From assembly GCA_028023455.1 (NCBI GenBank), contig JAQFVV010012490.1:562001-626000 (forward strand): DNA of 64,000 nucleotides, written 5' to 3'. The first letter of the stretch is position 1. Each line of letters starts with the position of its first letter. Under the pieces are notes generated by a model, which had not been told where the DNA came from, made no database searches, and saw nothing but the letters and a program-made list of their open reading frames with translations. Shown in pieces: positions 1-13,084 of this stretch. The position numbers and the translations under genes are program-made. This DNA comes from Epiperipatus broadwayi (taxonomy: Eukaryota > Onychophora > Udeonychophora > Euonychophora > Peripatidae).

Positions 1-261
1 GACAAGTATAGGAATATAGGTATTCATATAAATTATAAAATTTGAAGTGAACTTAAAAAAAAATACCAAAAAAAAGTAGAGGTCATAGTCTACTGATAAG
101 TAAATTGCTATATACTTCTTCATAAAGAAAAAAGTTATTAAAAAAAAAATGTTGTCCAGAACATATTTAAATGGGATAAAAATCTGCCACTTGTTCATTT
201 AATTTCAAAAAATAAATATACAGTACAATAAGCTTATTACTTTTTGAGACAATGTGATTAA

Positions 262-840
262 ACAAAGGCAAAACTCCCCATACAGTAGTGCCACCCTGTG
301 CCAAACAGAGTAATCAATGGATGCCAGAAGGCTTGTGCATAAAATCCCTATCTAGTGCCTACTCATCTAATATCCCCAGACTAGTTTCTGGCTTGTGGCC
401 ATCATCAGTGAGGAGCCTTGGATCTGAGAGCACTGCACCTAGATCTTAGGATCTAATGCAAACCCTCCAGCAGCTACCTTTTAACTCTACTCTACTACAA
501 AACTATGAGAATGAAATTGAAAACATTGTTAATATCTTCAATCTAAGCTCAATAGCTTATATAGTCATATGGGTCTGAACTCAATTCAGCACCCATACAT
601 TTTGGTGTCTTTGGCTCTTAAACAACCATAGCCACCACTATCCTATTAGGCAGGATTGGTGTTAAACCATCAAACATCACATGATCACCATCTCTATACT
701 AGCACCTAATTTGTTGTAAACAAAGGCAAAACTCCTGTGTTTGGCACAGGGTGGCACTACTGTATGGCGAGTTTTGCCTTTGTTTACAACAAATTATGTG
801 CTAGTATAGAGATGGTGATCATGTGATGTTTGATGGTTTA
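262..840 (-). mobile_element. Fold-back retrozyme-like element with hammerhead-type core
   Basis: A 579-bp insertion flanked by a perfect 13-bp target duplication, acaatgtgattaa, at 249-261 and 841-853. The motif starting at 262 recurs at 720, so a ~458-bp unit is repeated head to tail; the second unit (from about 664) is cut short and followed by its own inverted copy (about 737-840), giving a hairpin at the right end. The minus strand of the first unit carries a hammerhead-ribozyme-like core (373-414). No open frame of note. Tandem units, a hammerhead motif and a target duplication are traits known from retrozymes and from the ends of Penelope-like elements; assignment to either group is inference. 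The closest relative in the window is 51351-51698, which shares the right-end sequence gtgatcatgtgatgttt. Confidence 0.75.
373..414 (-). ncRNA. Hammerhead-ribozyme-like self-cleaving motif
   Basis: On the minus strand the order is: stem I 5' strand UCCUCA (409-414), core CUGAUGA (402-408), stem II UGGC-CACAA-GCCA, core GAAA (385-388), the palindromic ACUAGU region forming a minimal stem III, cleavage triplet GUC, then stem I 3' strand UGGGGA (373-378). UCCUCA pairs with UGGGGA over six positions with one U-G wobble. All invariant core nucleotides of a hammerhead are present. The first stem II pair is U-A rather than the usual G-C, so activity may be reduced. A very short stem III with a palindromic loop is what is known from Penelope-type hammerheads, which often act as dimers. 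Predicted cleavage lies between 379 and 378. Activity is not proven. Confidence 0.7.
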
Positions 841-853
841 ACAATGTGATTAA

Positions 854-2519
854 CTGATGCACACAAAGTAAATATATATGTAAATGTCCTTTCAATGTAT
901 TATTTTTGTAAAACATTTATATAAAACTATTATCTTAATTTATATACATATACTATACATATAATGTATTGCTGTGTTACATATATAGGTATATAGTGAA
1001 AAGCACTTTGCAGTTACAGTATATTAAAGAGTATTAAAAATGGGTCAATGCTATACTGCTAAATAATGAATAAAAAAAAAAAATTAAAGTACTTGCTAAA
1101 TAGACAAATTTATACTAAAATTTTCTCATGACTATGATTTTGTCTATTAACAAATACTTCTTCAAGTAAAAATCAATTAGATACAAAACACATATTTACT
1201 ATAAATATTTACTATAAATCATTTCAAAAACAATAGACTGATAGCCTCAAATTCAAGAAGATTTAACATCAGTTTCTTTAAAACTTTTTTTTTTTTCATA
1301 AAAGATAACCTCAGCATTATCAAATCTTTTATGACTTGTATTCAGTTCATAAATGTACAAAGCTGAATTATGATATCTATTTTTAATTTACTCTTATGGA
1401 CTTCAACTTTTTCATTAAGACATAACTATTATAACTGCAAGAAATTTTATAAATTATACCAGGATTACATTTACCATCAGTAGATTGCTTTGAACTATTT
1501 AATAATGAATTTAAATTTAAGACCTTTCTTCTATGCAATTTTCATAACACCCAGTAGATGTCTTATACACCGAACAATAAACCCAAGATCTAAATGGTAA
1601 AGAAATAAACTTCATTTTCATTAACATTTAAATTTTTTTAGTATCAGGCTATAATATTCCTAATAAATTCAAGATTATAATCTATTTCAATATAATTAGA
1701 AACAAATTGACTTCTTCCAACATAAGCATTATTTTCAAAATTATTAAGTCTTTTATTCCTATAACAAAAATTTAATAAAGAATTTTATCATATTTCTTAA
1801 TTGTTAAATAAAATGATTAAAAGAAAAGTATAGACACATCTAAACATTTTAATTCAACAGAATCAAAACTAACTCCATCAATAATAAAATTAATATTAGA
1901 ATCAAAAACATTCATTCCATCATCACAATAACAAACAAACAATTATCAATAAATATAACAAATAATTTTAAAAGAATAGAAAAATGATTAGTAACACCAT
2001 TCTAAAAAATTAATATAGATAAAGCACATTAAAAGAAAAGTAACATATCCAATAACCCATCCTTCTTTAATTTATAAAACATTATTGCACATAAAATACA
2101 CCAAATCCTATAATAATAAAAGCAAATCATGAATAACTCTAATCTTCTCAGCAAAAAACATTGTTTCTTTAAAACAGGAAAAAAAAAAAAAATACTTTGT
2201 AATCTATCAACTGACCGATACATATTTATAATATTCAAACTACCAAATATATAATCGTCATCTAAAACAAAATCATTTATTCTATTAAATATCTCAAAAG
2301 AAGAAGATGTTTTTTGATCAATCCATCTTGTAAAATCAAAAATACACCTTAAAAAAATTTTTTTAATGAAATTTAAGATTAAAAAATATTTTTCATGATA
2401 TGCTTTTTATTAGAGAATTCAAGGTATTTTGTGTCATCATGAGTTTTATAAGATTAAAAAAAAGATAGGTTAGTGATTATTATTTTTCCTTTAATATGGT
2501 CTGCCTAGATTGATTTTTT
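854..2519. other. AT-rich intergenic DNA, no supported gene
   Basis: Homopolymer A/T runs and AT-rich unique sequence. The longest open frame (minus, 2029-2238) has no recognisable domain or splice context and I do not call it a gene. Confidence 0.6.
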
Positions 2520-2720
2520 AAGAGTAATATTCTTAATCATTTTTTCTATTTGTTAGATAAGTTGATGATTATTTGTTTGAAGGTTTTTTTTTTTTTTTTT
2601 GATAAATTGAAAGCATCTTATCCTAATATTAATTTTACTATTGAAGAAAAAGTATTTTTAATTTTGTTAACTTAAAATTTTAGATTTAAGTGTTGATAGG
2701 GTTAATAATACCTTGTAGTC
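2520..2720 (+). pseudogene. Possible Penelope-like reverse transcriptase remnant
   Basis: Read with frameshifts, the plus strand gives R-stop-VDDYLFEG (about 2545-2587), which looks like the catalytic (R/Y)YVDD box of a Penelope-type reverse transcriptase with its Tyr codon turned into a stop. About 25 codons further on comes YPNINFTIEEK, matching the typical stretch before the LPFLD motif of this family. A poly-T run (2587-2603) breaks the frame. Compare the better-preserved RYVDNYLLIF and NIKFTVERE in the element at 50460-50830. Neighbouring sequence on both sides gives no further domain that I can read. Decayed, and the assignment is tentative. Confidence 0.35.
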
Positions 2721-5700
2721 ATTTTATTAAATATAAAAATTTAAGAAATATGATAAAGCTTGTATTAATCTTTTACTAAAAAAAAAAATTTTTTTTTATA
2801 AGAATAAAAGGCTTAATTTGAATTGTATTGTATTATAATCATGAATTTATTAGAAATATCTATGAGCCTGATAATAATAAATATTTAAATGTTAGTGACA
2901 ATAAATAATTTATTTCTTTACATTTAATAAGTCATCGATTTATAGACTGGTTTATAAAAATAGTCATTTATTAAGTTGTTTGAAAGACCTAGATTTAAAT
3001 TCATTATTAATTAATTCAAAACATTCAACTGATAGTAAATGTATTCTTGGTACAGTTTATAAGATTCTTGCATCATAATTCAATAAAATTAGTTTAAAAA
3101 TAATTACTAACTTATAATAGATTCATCACCTAACTTTTTCCTTTTGTAATTTTTTTGAAAAATAAAAACAAATAAAACAAGATATTACTTTAAAAGATGT
3201 CTAATGAGTTAAATAAGTTCAACTAATGGTTTCAAAAATTTAATTCAAGTGAACTATACATTTTCATTTAAATATTTTAAAGAAAGATTGCTCAGTTATA
3301 ATTTTATTAATATTTATAATTATTTCTTCCTCTGACAGAAAATGTAATAGGTGGAATAACCCATCCTTTTCACAAGTATTAAAATTTCTAAAAACTTTAA
3401 AAGTTTTATTCAATGATCATTTAGGCAAGATGTTATAATCAAACTTGTAATATTTGATCTTCTGTATTGGAAATGTATATAGATACTTATCACTATTACA
3501 ATTTATTGAAAATCTATTGCTTAAATTACATTATAAAATGGGTCTGTTATTGACTAGTATGAATACACGACAAAGTGAAGTAAAATTATTAAAAATTAGT
3601 CAAAATATTATCAAATAAACATATATATATATATAAATAGAATACTATCAACTGCTACAATTTTAACCACATTTCTTGTGTTTAAAAATTCATCAACATT
3701 AACAGCCTATTACAAGTTTAAAAAATCCTCTAATATTTTAAAAAAAGATCCATGGCAAGCTTTTCCATAATTATATCTCCTCATTCCACATCTAATTAGA
3801 TCGATCTTTTTATATTTTTAAATTCTGAACTGGTTATGACACACTTTTCACCATAACTTCAACTATCAAATTTTCTGATAAAGCATTTGAACGTGAAAGG
3901 CTCATCATAATTTTTTACAATTTAGCCCCAAAAATATATATATAAAAGAGCAGACTCCACTACCCTTGCTTTCTTTATCCATGAACATTTTTTTTAAATA
4001 ACTTAATAAAAAATAAAAAAAATTAAAAACTTACAATATTATTAAAAAAAGAAACAAATCTAAGTTGACATTTCTGATAATAATTTTGTTAAATTAGGAA
4101 TTGCATTAAATGTTTATGGATTAGATAACATTACATATTAGCTTTTTTAAAATTTATTGTCATTGAAATCAAATCTATTTTTTAGATATATAACAATCCT
4201 TGTAATAAAAAATTAAACATCTAATTTGAATCACTTAATTGCCAAATCATGTATTCTTAATTCATTTTCAGTTAATGTATCAAAAGTCTCATTTTATCTT
4301 TAATTTCAGAATGTACTTAAATTTTTCATTATATCACAAATATCAATAATTATGGCATCCAATTTATAATTTCTCAAGATCTTTTGAAAATTTGTAATAA
4401 ATGTAACAGTTGAATCTTGACTCGTAATAGAATGTGTTTTCTAGTGAAAGATTTATAACCAATCTCTCCATTAAATCGAATTGGTACATGTATTAATTAT
4501 TAACTCTATCTGCTTTGTTATGGTAAAATAAATTTTAAAATTTTTTTTTTAAATCTATAGTAAAGGTTTTTTTAAAATGTTTCCTATGTAAAATTTGAGA
4601 ATTATCCTATTAATATAATATTGATATTAGATTTTTGTAAATGAAAACACCAAAATTTTTATCAATAGTTACAGGTACATTATCTACATAAAAAAAAGAA
4701 AGAAAAGTTATTTTTAATGAAAACCAATGGATTAGCTATTTCTTTATATAATTTCACTTTCAAAAGAAATGGAATCAAAAAGTAAAGATTGAACTCTTTG
4801 CAAAGTTTTAGTATTACCTTTATTTGAAATATCATTTCCATAATTATATCTTAAAAAACAGGTTTTAATACATCCTACTAAACAAGAACTTAAGAAATAT
4901 AAACAAAAATGTTAGTAAAATATTATTTCAGTTATTATATAACCTGACTCTCAAAACAACTATTTGGTTTCATCAAGAAATATATTTTTGAAGACCAAGC
5001 CCAGTATATACATTTTTAATATAGTTTTCAGCATCATATACTGTTTATATTTTTTCTACAATAACAAAGAATGAAAATCATATTATTACAAACTTATGAA
5101 AAGTGAATATTACTAACATTCATTGTAATAAGGTTTGTGGAATTTTTCACAAAGCAATAACAGTAGTGACATGTTTTCTCAAATAATTTTTCAAATTTTG
5201 TACTTTACATTGGCTTTCTCTCTACATTATCTTCTACAGTAAACCACATAATTTCAAATAAAGATGTATTTATCATTAAGATATTTGAGCCAAAAATAAA
5301 TAATTAAAGAAATAAAAAAAAACTAAAATAAAAAGACTAGAAAATTCAGCATTAAAAAAAACAACAACTTGAAGTCTTAGTTTAGAAAGTTTATTTCTAT
5401 TAAAATCATTTTATTTATTCATTTAAAAAAACCAATAAAGAAATAAAGAACTTCTAAAAAAACAAATAATATATTAATGCAGGTGCAATATTATTTATAT
5501 AGGCTTCCAAGTCTTCCCAGATTAACTGAATATGTAGTAATCATTTCTTTTCTCCATATATTTCTGTAATATTCTGTAAGATAGATAGGTAATCAATCAT
5601 CTTTATTATAAAAAAACAACAATGTAACTTTCAAATGGGATGATTCAGTTTTGGATGATCTTCCACCAGACAAAATTTGAACATTTTTGACAAATATATA

Positions 5701-6419
5701 AGATTAAAAAAATACAGAGAATACATATAAATGTTCATAATATATATGTAGATTATTTACATAATTTATTTTCAAAAAAAAAAAAAAAATATGCCAGCAA
5801 TTAAATTATAATAAATGCTCCTACCACAAAGACTGGAAACTTAAAAATCAAACCATTCAGTAAAAACCATTATGAATTTTAGTTGTAATAAAAGATAATT
5901 TTTTAGTGAAAATATTTCTATTAATAATATGGTTTATGCAAATTTTGTTTTAAAAAAAGTCTTGTGATTATGAGAAGCAATCTTTGCTATTATTTTAGAA
6001 CTAAGATACATAGAAGATTTGAAATTTTTTTATTTTATTGTGCAACATAAATGTAATTTATGTCCTTACCCCATATTATATTCCATACTAAAGCTATTTA
6101 GAAAATTTCAAAAACAACCATAGAGAATTTAGGTAAATGAAAACAGTTATTTTTTGAAGTAACAAAATAATCATAAACAATAGTAATGATCATAGTCATA
6201 ATCACATAATTAAAAAAAAAAAAAAAGGCATCAGATAATAAAAGTTAAATAATATGTAGGAAAAAATTTAAATATAGTTTCCATAATCAGATATAATCAG
6301 ATCAATCAACTATTCCTATTTTGAAAAATTGGAAATTTATAACTATACCAAAACTTTTATAATTATGAACAATAAAGTAAATACTTTTCAAGTTTTATAT
6401 GTAATGCCATACATTCTTC
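2721..6419. other. AT-rich region, no supported gene; possible decayed LINE continuation
   Basis: Mostly low-complexity A/T sequence. Because the LINE RT at 6420-7180 runs on the minus strand, its 3' portion should lie here, and scattered minus-strand phrases near 3780-3960 could be its end, but I could not follow a frame through it. No RNA gene or clear repeat boundary seen. Confidence 0.45.
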
Positions 6420-7180
6420 TCTCCAAGATTTAAACTGAAATAAAATAAAATAGTAATTTTAAATACATTTAATCTAAGATAATCTTTCTTTGATATTTCT
6501 ACTATTCCCAAATCACATTTATAACTCCACAGATGGTCTGAGAGATCATTCCCATAGCCATATCATTAGAAAAGCAATGGGAAGTAAAAATTTATAGACA
6601 AGATGTAAAATTGTATATATAAGATATTAAGAAAAGCCTTAATGAACAAATCATGGGGGACAATAATTGATCAGTAATGAATCAAGCATAGGACCATCCA
6701 CAAATATCTTTTGCTGCCTGTCCATAAAAAAATTTCATAAACTTTATCAGCATTACTACCAAAGCCAAAATATTTTAATTTAGCTAAAAGAAATTATTAA
6801 GAAATCATAATGAATGTCTTAGAATTATCTAGGTAAGTAAGCACCATAAAATATAACTCATTATCATTCATTGTCAATCACATTAGCTAAAGCATTAGAA
6901 ATAGAGAATTCTTTTCTAAACCTAAATGCTTCAATAATAACAAATTTTCATTCATAAAAAAATGAATTAATGTGATTATATATAATTTATTCAAGTAGCT
7001 TTGATAAAACACATTAATAGTTAAAATCAGGTAAAAAAAAAACACACCAAAGTGACGAACAATTGACTTTAAGACGACAGTGACCAATGTTTGTTTCCAA
7101 TATATTAAAACTAAAAATAAATGCATTAATTCAAAATGTCTATAATAACATCTAAACAAAAGAAAGAGGTCAGATGTAAT
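6420..7180 (-). pseudogene. Non-LTR retrotransposon (LINE) reverse transcriptase remnant
   Basis: Minus-strand reading with several frameshifts and stops gives the consecutive landmarks of a LINE reverse transcriptase. Near 7000 SKLLE followed by IIYNHINSFF resembles the SK-hE-hI block. At about 6900 is a RFRKEFSISNA stretch, the degraded QFGFRxxxST block. At 6728-6790 is LLAKLKYFGFGSNADKVY, then FMDRQQKIFVDG (the YL-x-R-Q-x-V block) at 6697-6727. Finally SNDMAMG near 6551-6576 corresponds to the catalytic A-DD box with its first Asp lost. The block order fits jockey/CR1-like LINEs. No endonuclease part is legible upstream (toward 8050). It is certainly inactive. The family-level call is secure; the clade is not. 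Confidence 0.7.
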
Positions 7181-9639
7181 ATAAGAATACGACGACTTTC
7201 AATCCAGAAGCATTATATTTAATAGATCTAAGAGCTGGTAAATTAAAAGTGATGTAAAACATTTTTATGTGGATTATTACTACAAAAATAACAAAAAAAT
7301 ATATTTTATAATGAGCACAGTCATATAATTGTCATGGAAAGAAAATACCCAAATATGATTTCCAGTGCAGATAAAAGATAATAAATAAGCATTTTTTTCC
7401 AATCTAATAATTAAATTATTCAAATTCTTGTAAAAATCTCAACTATCTTGAGATCCAATCTGAACAAATCTATTAGTTTCTTAATCATGTTTAACATTGG
7501 GAGGTTTTTATAACAAAGGTATATATTTATCAACAAAATTTGACTCAGATTTTATAAATGCCAACTTTCAATGCATGTAAAACATTACTAATCCATGATT
7601 TCAGTGTTTTTTTTATATTTCAAAAATAGATATTTTAATTCATTATAAACCCAAATCCTGTAAAAAATATAAATTAACATTAATTGGTAATCTTATAGTT
7701 TTTTACTCAAATTTATGCCATCTACTTATCGCATAGTATTACATAAAAGATACCAATGAAAAAAACAATTGATAAAAAATAAAATATATATATTTATTAT
7801 TAAATTTACTATAATAATTTATGTTTTAAAAAGCAAAGCAAAACAAAAATTAATCCGTAAGAAATGAAATTTCAAAAAGAGATCCATTGATTGCACAAAC
7901 TTCTGACCAAATAAGTTGAATGACATTCTTCAGTACAGACAAGATATCTTTTTTTGAAGTTTTCCTTTTTTTTTTCCTCTTGCATGGCAGAATTGTATGG
8001 ACCACAAGGCTTCTATTGGCACAGCCATTCAGAAGATTATGTTTGAGCATATATCAACACTCTTTACTGTATATTTTTCAGCAGTAAAATGCTTAGTCAA
8101 CATTTTAATATGACTATTATAAATAAAAACAAGAAAAAATTGCTGAATGAAGTGATTAAGTTTTGTTAACTGATGAAGTGAGCACTGTTATGATTTATAA
8201 TGTTATAGTGCCAATCAGTGGGAGTGTGAAAATAGTGAAATGGCTGCCTACATTATAAGAAATGCATTTTGAAGCTATGAATATTTTACGAACTGTGTAT
8301 TTTCCATTTCCCCACTATTTATTGCATTATTGAATAATATTAGAAATACTTTCCATATATGTAGTATTTCATTTATTACTTTTTGTTTATTGAAACAAAC
8401 TATTTTCATACTTTTTTTAATATAACTTTTGCAGTAAATGGATTACTTTTTAGAATTTCATATTTTATTGATTGCTTTAATTGAGCACACTTATTGCTAT
8501 CAATTAGTTTTTATATTGCTTTGCTTGTTAAAATGTAAATTATTTTCATACCTTTATTTAATATACTCCTTGCTATAAATGGAATACTTTTGTAATATTT
8601 TGTTAGCTAAAAGAAAGCGTAGTAATATTCAATACTATGTATATATATTCTACCTCCAATGCATTAGTTTTCTCAATGTTATTACTTAGGTGATCCATGT
8701 AGAGGATAAAATGGACAAATTTGGATAGAACACACACTATAAGAGTAACCATTAATTTAATTATTGATGGTTTTTGTTTATCTATTGTAACCTTATATTT
8801 TGCTAGGGGAATTACTAAAAAGAGCTATAATCTAAAAAAAATTATTGGCTTTTTTTTAATGTTAAATTAAGTAAATCAATCACTATTATTGGCAAAATGG
8901 CAGATGATATGATTAAAAGTAAATTTATAAAATCTCTTATAGTACTACATATTATAATATAGTAGAAAATTTACCAAAAATGCCATCCTAACAATTTTAT
9001 TAACCAATGCATAGCAAAAATAAGTGTCTCATTTTTAATTTTTTTTACTTTCAAAAAGTACAGTTGATTTTTTTTAAAAATATATGTGCAAATAAAATCA
9101 CACACACGTAAATATAATATTAGTGGAAAATATACAAAATAAGATATTAGACCAACTACAATAAAACATATTTAAAGTATTAATTTAATAATTATATTAT
9201 GAGAATTATAGAAAAATTTAACATTGCTTAAATCTGTAAATGAGCATGCATGTAAGCTGTGGTTTTAAAAATTTAATAAATTTAGAAAGTTCCTAGTGTA
9301 AAATGATTAAAGGGAGTTTGTTTTATTGATTATTAAAATTCAGTTAATAGGTTATTATTAGATACATTTATTAATAAAATTTTGAAAATTTTAAAACATA
9401 ATCAAATAAAATTTTGAAAATTTTAAAACATAATCAAAGATTATTGTATAATATTTGATGCTATAAATTATTTATATATAAAATAAACAAATGCGCATTT
9501 TAGTTGTACAGTAATAATCTAAATTAAGGTATAACAGTAAATTTTTAATATTAAATTTGTAATATTTTAATTTCCATTTAATGAAATCTTTTAAAAATTA
9601 TGCTTTTGGAAATCCTCAGACATTCCACTTCATCTGCTA
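7181..9639. other. AT-rich intergenic DNA with an internal diverged duplication
   Basis: No gene recognised. A minus-strand open frame at 7850-8050 has a Lys/Arg-rich patch (KRKKKRKTSKK) but no splice context or family likeness. At 8398-8605 a ~143-bp segment is duplicated in tandem: tattttcatac at about 8402 recurs at about 8545, with the following ~55 bp similar. At 9374-9436 a 31-bp unit (aataaaattttgaaaatttt followed by aaaacataatc) is repeated twice exactly. Confidence 0.5.
9374..9436. repeat. 31-bp direct tandem duplication
   Basis: Two adjacent identical ~31-bp units beginning aataaaattttgaaaatttt. A simple local duplication with no associated gene. Confidence 0.85.
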
Positions 9640-10040
9640 TTGATTATTACCATAGCAATGGGGTAGATTTTACTTGTAAAATCTTGAATTGTAAAGAACT
9701 CTGGATAATATCACAAATCACATGATAAAAAACTATAAATATCAACCTTATCAAAATTTTTAAGCAGTCTTTATTAAATTACAGTGCACCAAGGACTCCA
9801 ATTAAATTTTAAAATTAGCTCATATTGTTCATCATTTTCAACATGGAAGAGTAGAGGAACTTACTAGGCATTTTTAGCAAAATGTATCTTCTCATCAGCC
9901 TAAATGAATAAATTACAACAATAAGGATTATCATCAAATATTATTTAAAAGAAAATCAAATTTAAATGTTTAAGTCACCAATGAAATTTATAAAACTGCT
10001 TATGGGATGTACTGCATATAAAATATTTTCAGAAATCATG
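9640..10040 (+). pseudogene. Ty3/gypsy-type integrase remnant (tentative)
   Basis: Plus-strand reading gives SNGVDFTCKILNCKELW (about 9655-9706), like the D-x-G-x-x-F block around the second catalytic Asp of LTR-element integrases, with that Asp replaced. Downstream at about 9825-9890, after a frameshift, HIVHHFQHGRVEELTRHF resembles the YHPQxxGxVERxxRxL block containing the catalytic Glu. The spacing between blocks fits an integrase core. A later KTAYGMYCI could be the AYRxxxHxxTG block. No LTRs were found around it. The call rests on block order rather than exact matches. Confidence 0.4.
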
Positions 10041-11292
10041 TGTCTTTTTTTGGAAGTTGGAATAACTTACTTGAAATAACCACGACTGTCTCCCCCTATG
10101 GATTTGGTGAAATGTTAGAAGCTTTGCATAAACTACAGATTAACATTCTACATATAATTATTTATAGTATGAAGACTATTTAAATCTTAATAAAGATTAG
10201 AGAAAGTAATTAGTCAATGGATTATTTATTTTCTGCTAGGTCGCGCAAGTTAATAAGAGAACCTGAACTATAGTTGGGAATTCAATTTTGCTTACATTAA
10301 TGGATTATCAAACCAATACATTTGATAAACACCAACCATTAAGATATCATTTACTTACTGCTTTCTAAAAAATTAAGTTGCTTATTTTGTACAAAACTAC
10401 AGTTTCAACGTCAGCCCAAGATAAAGGATTTATAATTATTGACGCTATAACCACGGAATACAATGAGACATTAAATGTATTGAATAAAATCTTTCTAAAA
10501 ATGATGGTTATAACCATGCAAGTTGGAATATGAGTAATAATTTTAATTTACTGCAAATCTTTGGGAAATCATCTGTTAATACGTGTTTCGAACTTTAACT
10601 TCCAAACGGATTATTCCATCATGTGGATTTATTGTTAAGTGTATCTTATTAGAATTATTGCCATTAAATTCCAATAATCTGTGAATGCTACTTCAAAAAT
10701 GTGATACATATAAATAAAATATTTTGACTGTGCATGGAGTTTGGGATTACCTCTTAAAAATGATTGTCTACTGAATTTTATTCTTAGATTATGGCATTAT
10801 TTTTTTATAGTTATTATTATTGTAATTATAATATGAATAAAGTTCTCAAGAGAATGCTGTTGCATAAGAAGGCACAGGTAACATTTTTAGGAGTTGGATA
10901 TAAATGTAATATCTGTTGTTACATTTTATATTGGAGAGAGGTTGTATTAAGTTAAATTAACTTATAAATCCTATAAATCTGTTATAATTAACTTATTTTT
11001 TGTTTTATTTGTCCTTGTTCTCACCCTTACATTATTTGGTCATAAAATGTCCTGAGTAGATAATTGAATCACCAGGGAATATTTACATTCATTATACTTA
11101 GTAAAAAATATATAATTGGTGCTATTCTGTACAACAAAGCACTCTTATGTTATCAAAATTCTAAACTTTGTTAGTTGAAATTTGCTCCTAATTAAATATT
11201 GAAACTTTAATATATAATATAAGCTAAACAAAGTAGCAAGTATATTCTTATTTTTCTCCATTTACTTTCTTTGCATTTCTTCATATATTCAT
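10041..11292. other. Intergenic DNA, nothing recognised
   Basis: Slightly less AT-rich than its surroundings between about 10060 and 10620 but without a usable frame; it could be more of a decayed LTR element after the integrase remnant. Confidence 0.4.
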
Positions 11293-11561
11293 ATATATTG
11301 CTTACAATAATTCCCTTCATATACACTTTAATATAAATTTTTTTTTAAGATTCCTTTATTTTCCTGACAGTTTTGACTGTCCTGCAGTCTTCATCAGAGC
11401 GATCTTAAAAAAAAAATCAGCTATTTTAAAAGGTAGAGGAAATTAAGATCGCTCTGATGAAGACTGCAGGATAGTCAAAACTGTCAGGAAAATAAAGAAA
11501 TCATTAAAAAAAAATTTTGCATTAAAGTGTATATGAAGGGAGTTATTGTAAGCAATATATA
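11293..11561. repeat. Fold-back of two head-to-head Penelope-like tails with hammerhead-like motifs
   Basis: Two ~117-bp arms (about 11293-11408 and 11442-11561) are near-perfect inverted copies around an A-rich loop. Each arm holds CTGATGA followed by A-GACT...AGTC and AAAAC TGTC: minus-strand core at 11391-11397, plus-strand core at 11454-11460. The order matches a hammerhead core (CUGAUGA, stem II, GAAA, short stem III), but the first G of GAAA is A, so both copies look inactive. The same sequence (CTGATGA A GACTGCAGGACAGTC, then attgcattaaag) sits at the 3' end of the Penelope-like element at 52490, so the fold-back is inferred to be derived from that family's terminal repeats. Confidence 0.75.
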
Positions 11562-13080
11562 CAAAGTAGCAAGCCATGCTGCTGAGAGATGCAATAGATT
11601 TTATGAAGTTATGTACTGGTATGGCATTGATATGACCATTAGGTAATCAATTTGGCTGTTTCTAAAAGGGTTAAGCAACTATACCAATTTTAGAATGACG
11701 TTGCTAATGGACCCACTATGAAAAAAGATTAATGACATTGTAAGGCATTCTTATCCATGTATAACTAATGGTAGTAACTGAATAAAAAGTGTACAACCCT
11801 CTCCAATAGAATAATTTGTATCTGCATTACTTTATTGACTATACACATACTCATAACCCAAGGTTAGATTATTTAAAGAGAATAATATTTGTAATTAATT
11901 GCAGAGAACTTTTGATATTAGAAGTACATTTATTGATTGCTAATATTTTGATTTGCTTTTATGTGATTATTAAAAATAACATAATTGTTAAATTCATAAT
12001 AGAGCTGATTGTGATCTTTTCTTACACATTACTGAAATAAGAGGTCATAATTCCATTTCCTTAAATTAATTTTCTTTATTAAATCCATTTACATTATTTT
12101 TTTCATATCTATTTTGCAATACAAAATTCAATAAGGTGTGATACGGTATAACAAAGTCCCTTTGATATCTTGATCATACCTGGAATAAGTTAATTATAAT
12201 TTTAATTCTATAATTTGTTAAATAAATAATTTAATTAGATTTAGTTAGGAACCATGAGAGAATTTATTGATTTGACCTAATCTTTAATTTGGGGATGAGA
12301 ATTAATTGCTAGCCATATTTGAATAAACACTTGATATCTTGGAGTAAGGTCTTATACACTGCAATAGAATACATTTGTGCACATAAGAACACATTAAGAT
12401 TATTTTGGTAAATCCACAAAAGTACCACAAAGCATTTAATCATTATGATATTTATGGATATCACAATTTTATACAATTATTTATTATTGTCACTAGAGGG
12501 ATAAAATAAATATATTTTAATTTACTTTCTGTAAAGATACATCCAACCTCAAATGCATTCCACAAACACACTTGTCTGAACCCATCATCTTTTGCTCCTG
12601 CCTAATTGTGATCTGAGTTTGGGTTACAATATATATTAGCAAATTTTTTTTATAACTATAATTGGAACAATAACTTGCAATAATAATTTAGTTTTGTTAA
12701 GTAACCTTCTTTGTTTTTCAATTTTTTTGCTCTTTAAAATACTATACAGCTTTCCATTGCAATTCAAAGTAATTGTTTCAAAATTTAAGACTGGAAAATT
12801 TTATTTTTTAGAGATTCCTTTCCTCCTCTACCAAGCAGATAGATATAACCTTTTTTAAAGATTAATTATAGCATTGACCATATGTTTCTTTGTTATATTA
12901 CTTTATAATTCAAGAAATATTGCACGCCAATCTTGAGAAATGTTGCAAATTTTTCATTTTTTGGAATTTTATAGGCTATAAATTTTTGCTTTATGGTATT
13001 TAATTATTTTAAAAACAATGGTATTTTGCAATATAAAAATGCAAAGAGGGCTGCATTGATTAAAAATGTGGGAAAATGTG
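11562..13080. other. AT-rich intergenic DNA, no gene seen
   Basis: Unique AT-rich sequence; the plus open frame at 11816-12040 has no domain and no splice context. Confidence 0.55.
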
Positions 13081-13084
13081 ACCA

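Noticed and set aside
7850-8050. Minus-strand frame with a KRKKKRKTSKK basic patch
   Set aside because: The Lys/Arg run comes from a poly-A/T stretch; no splice sites or family likeness support a gene.
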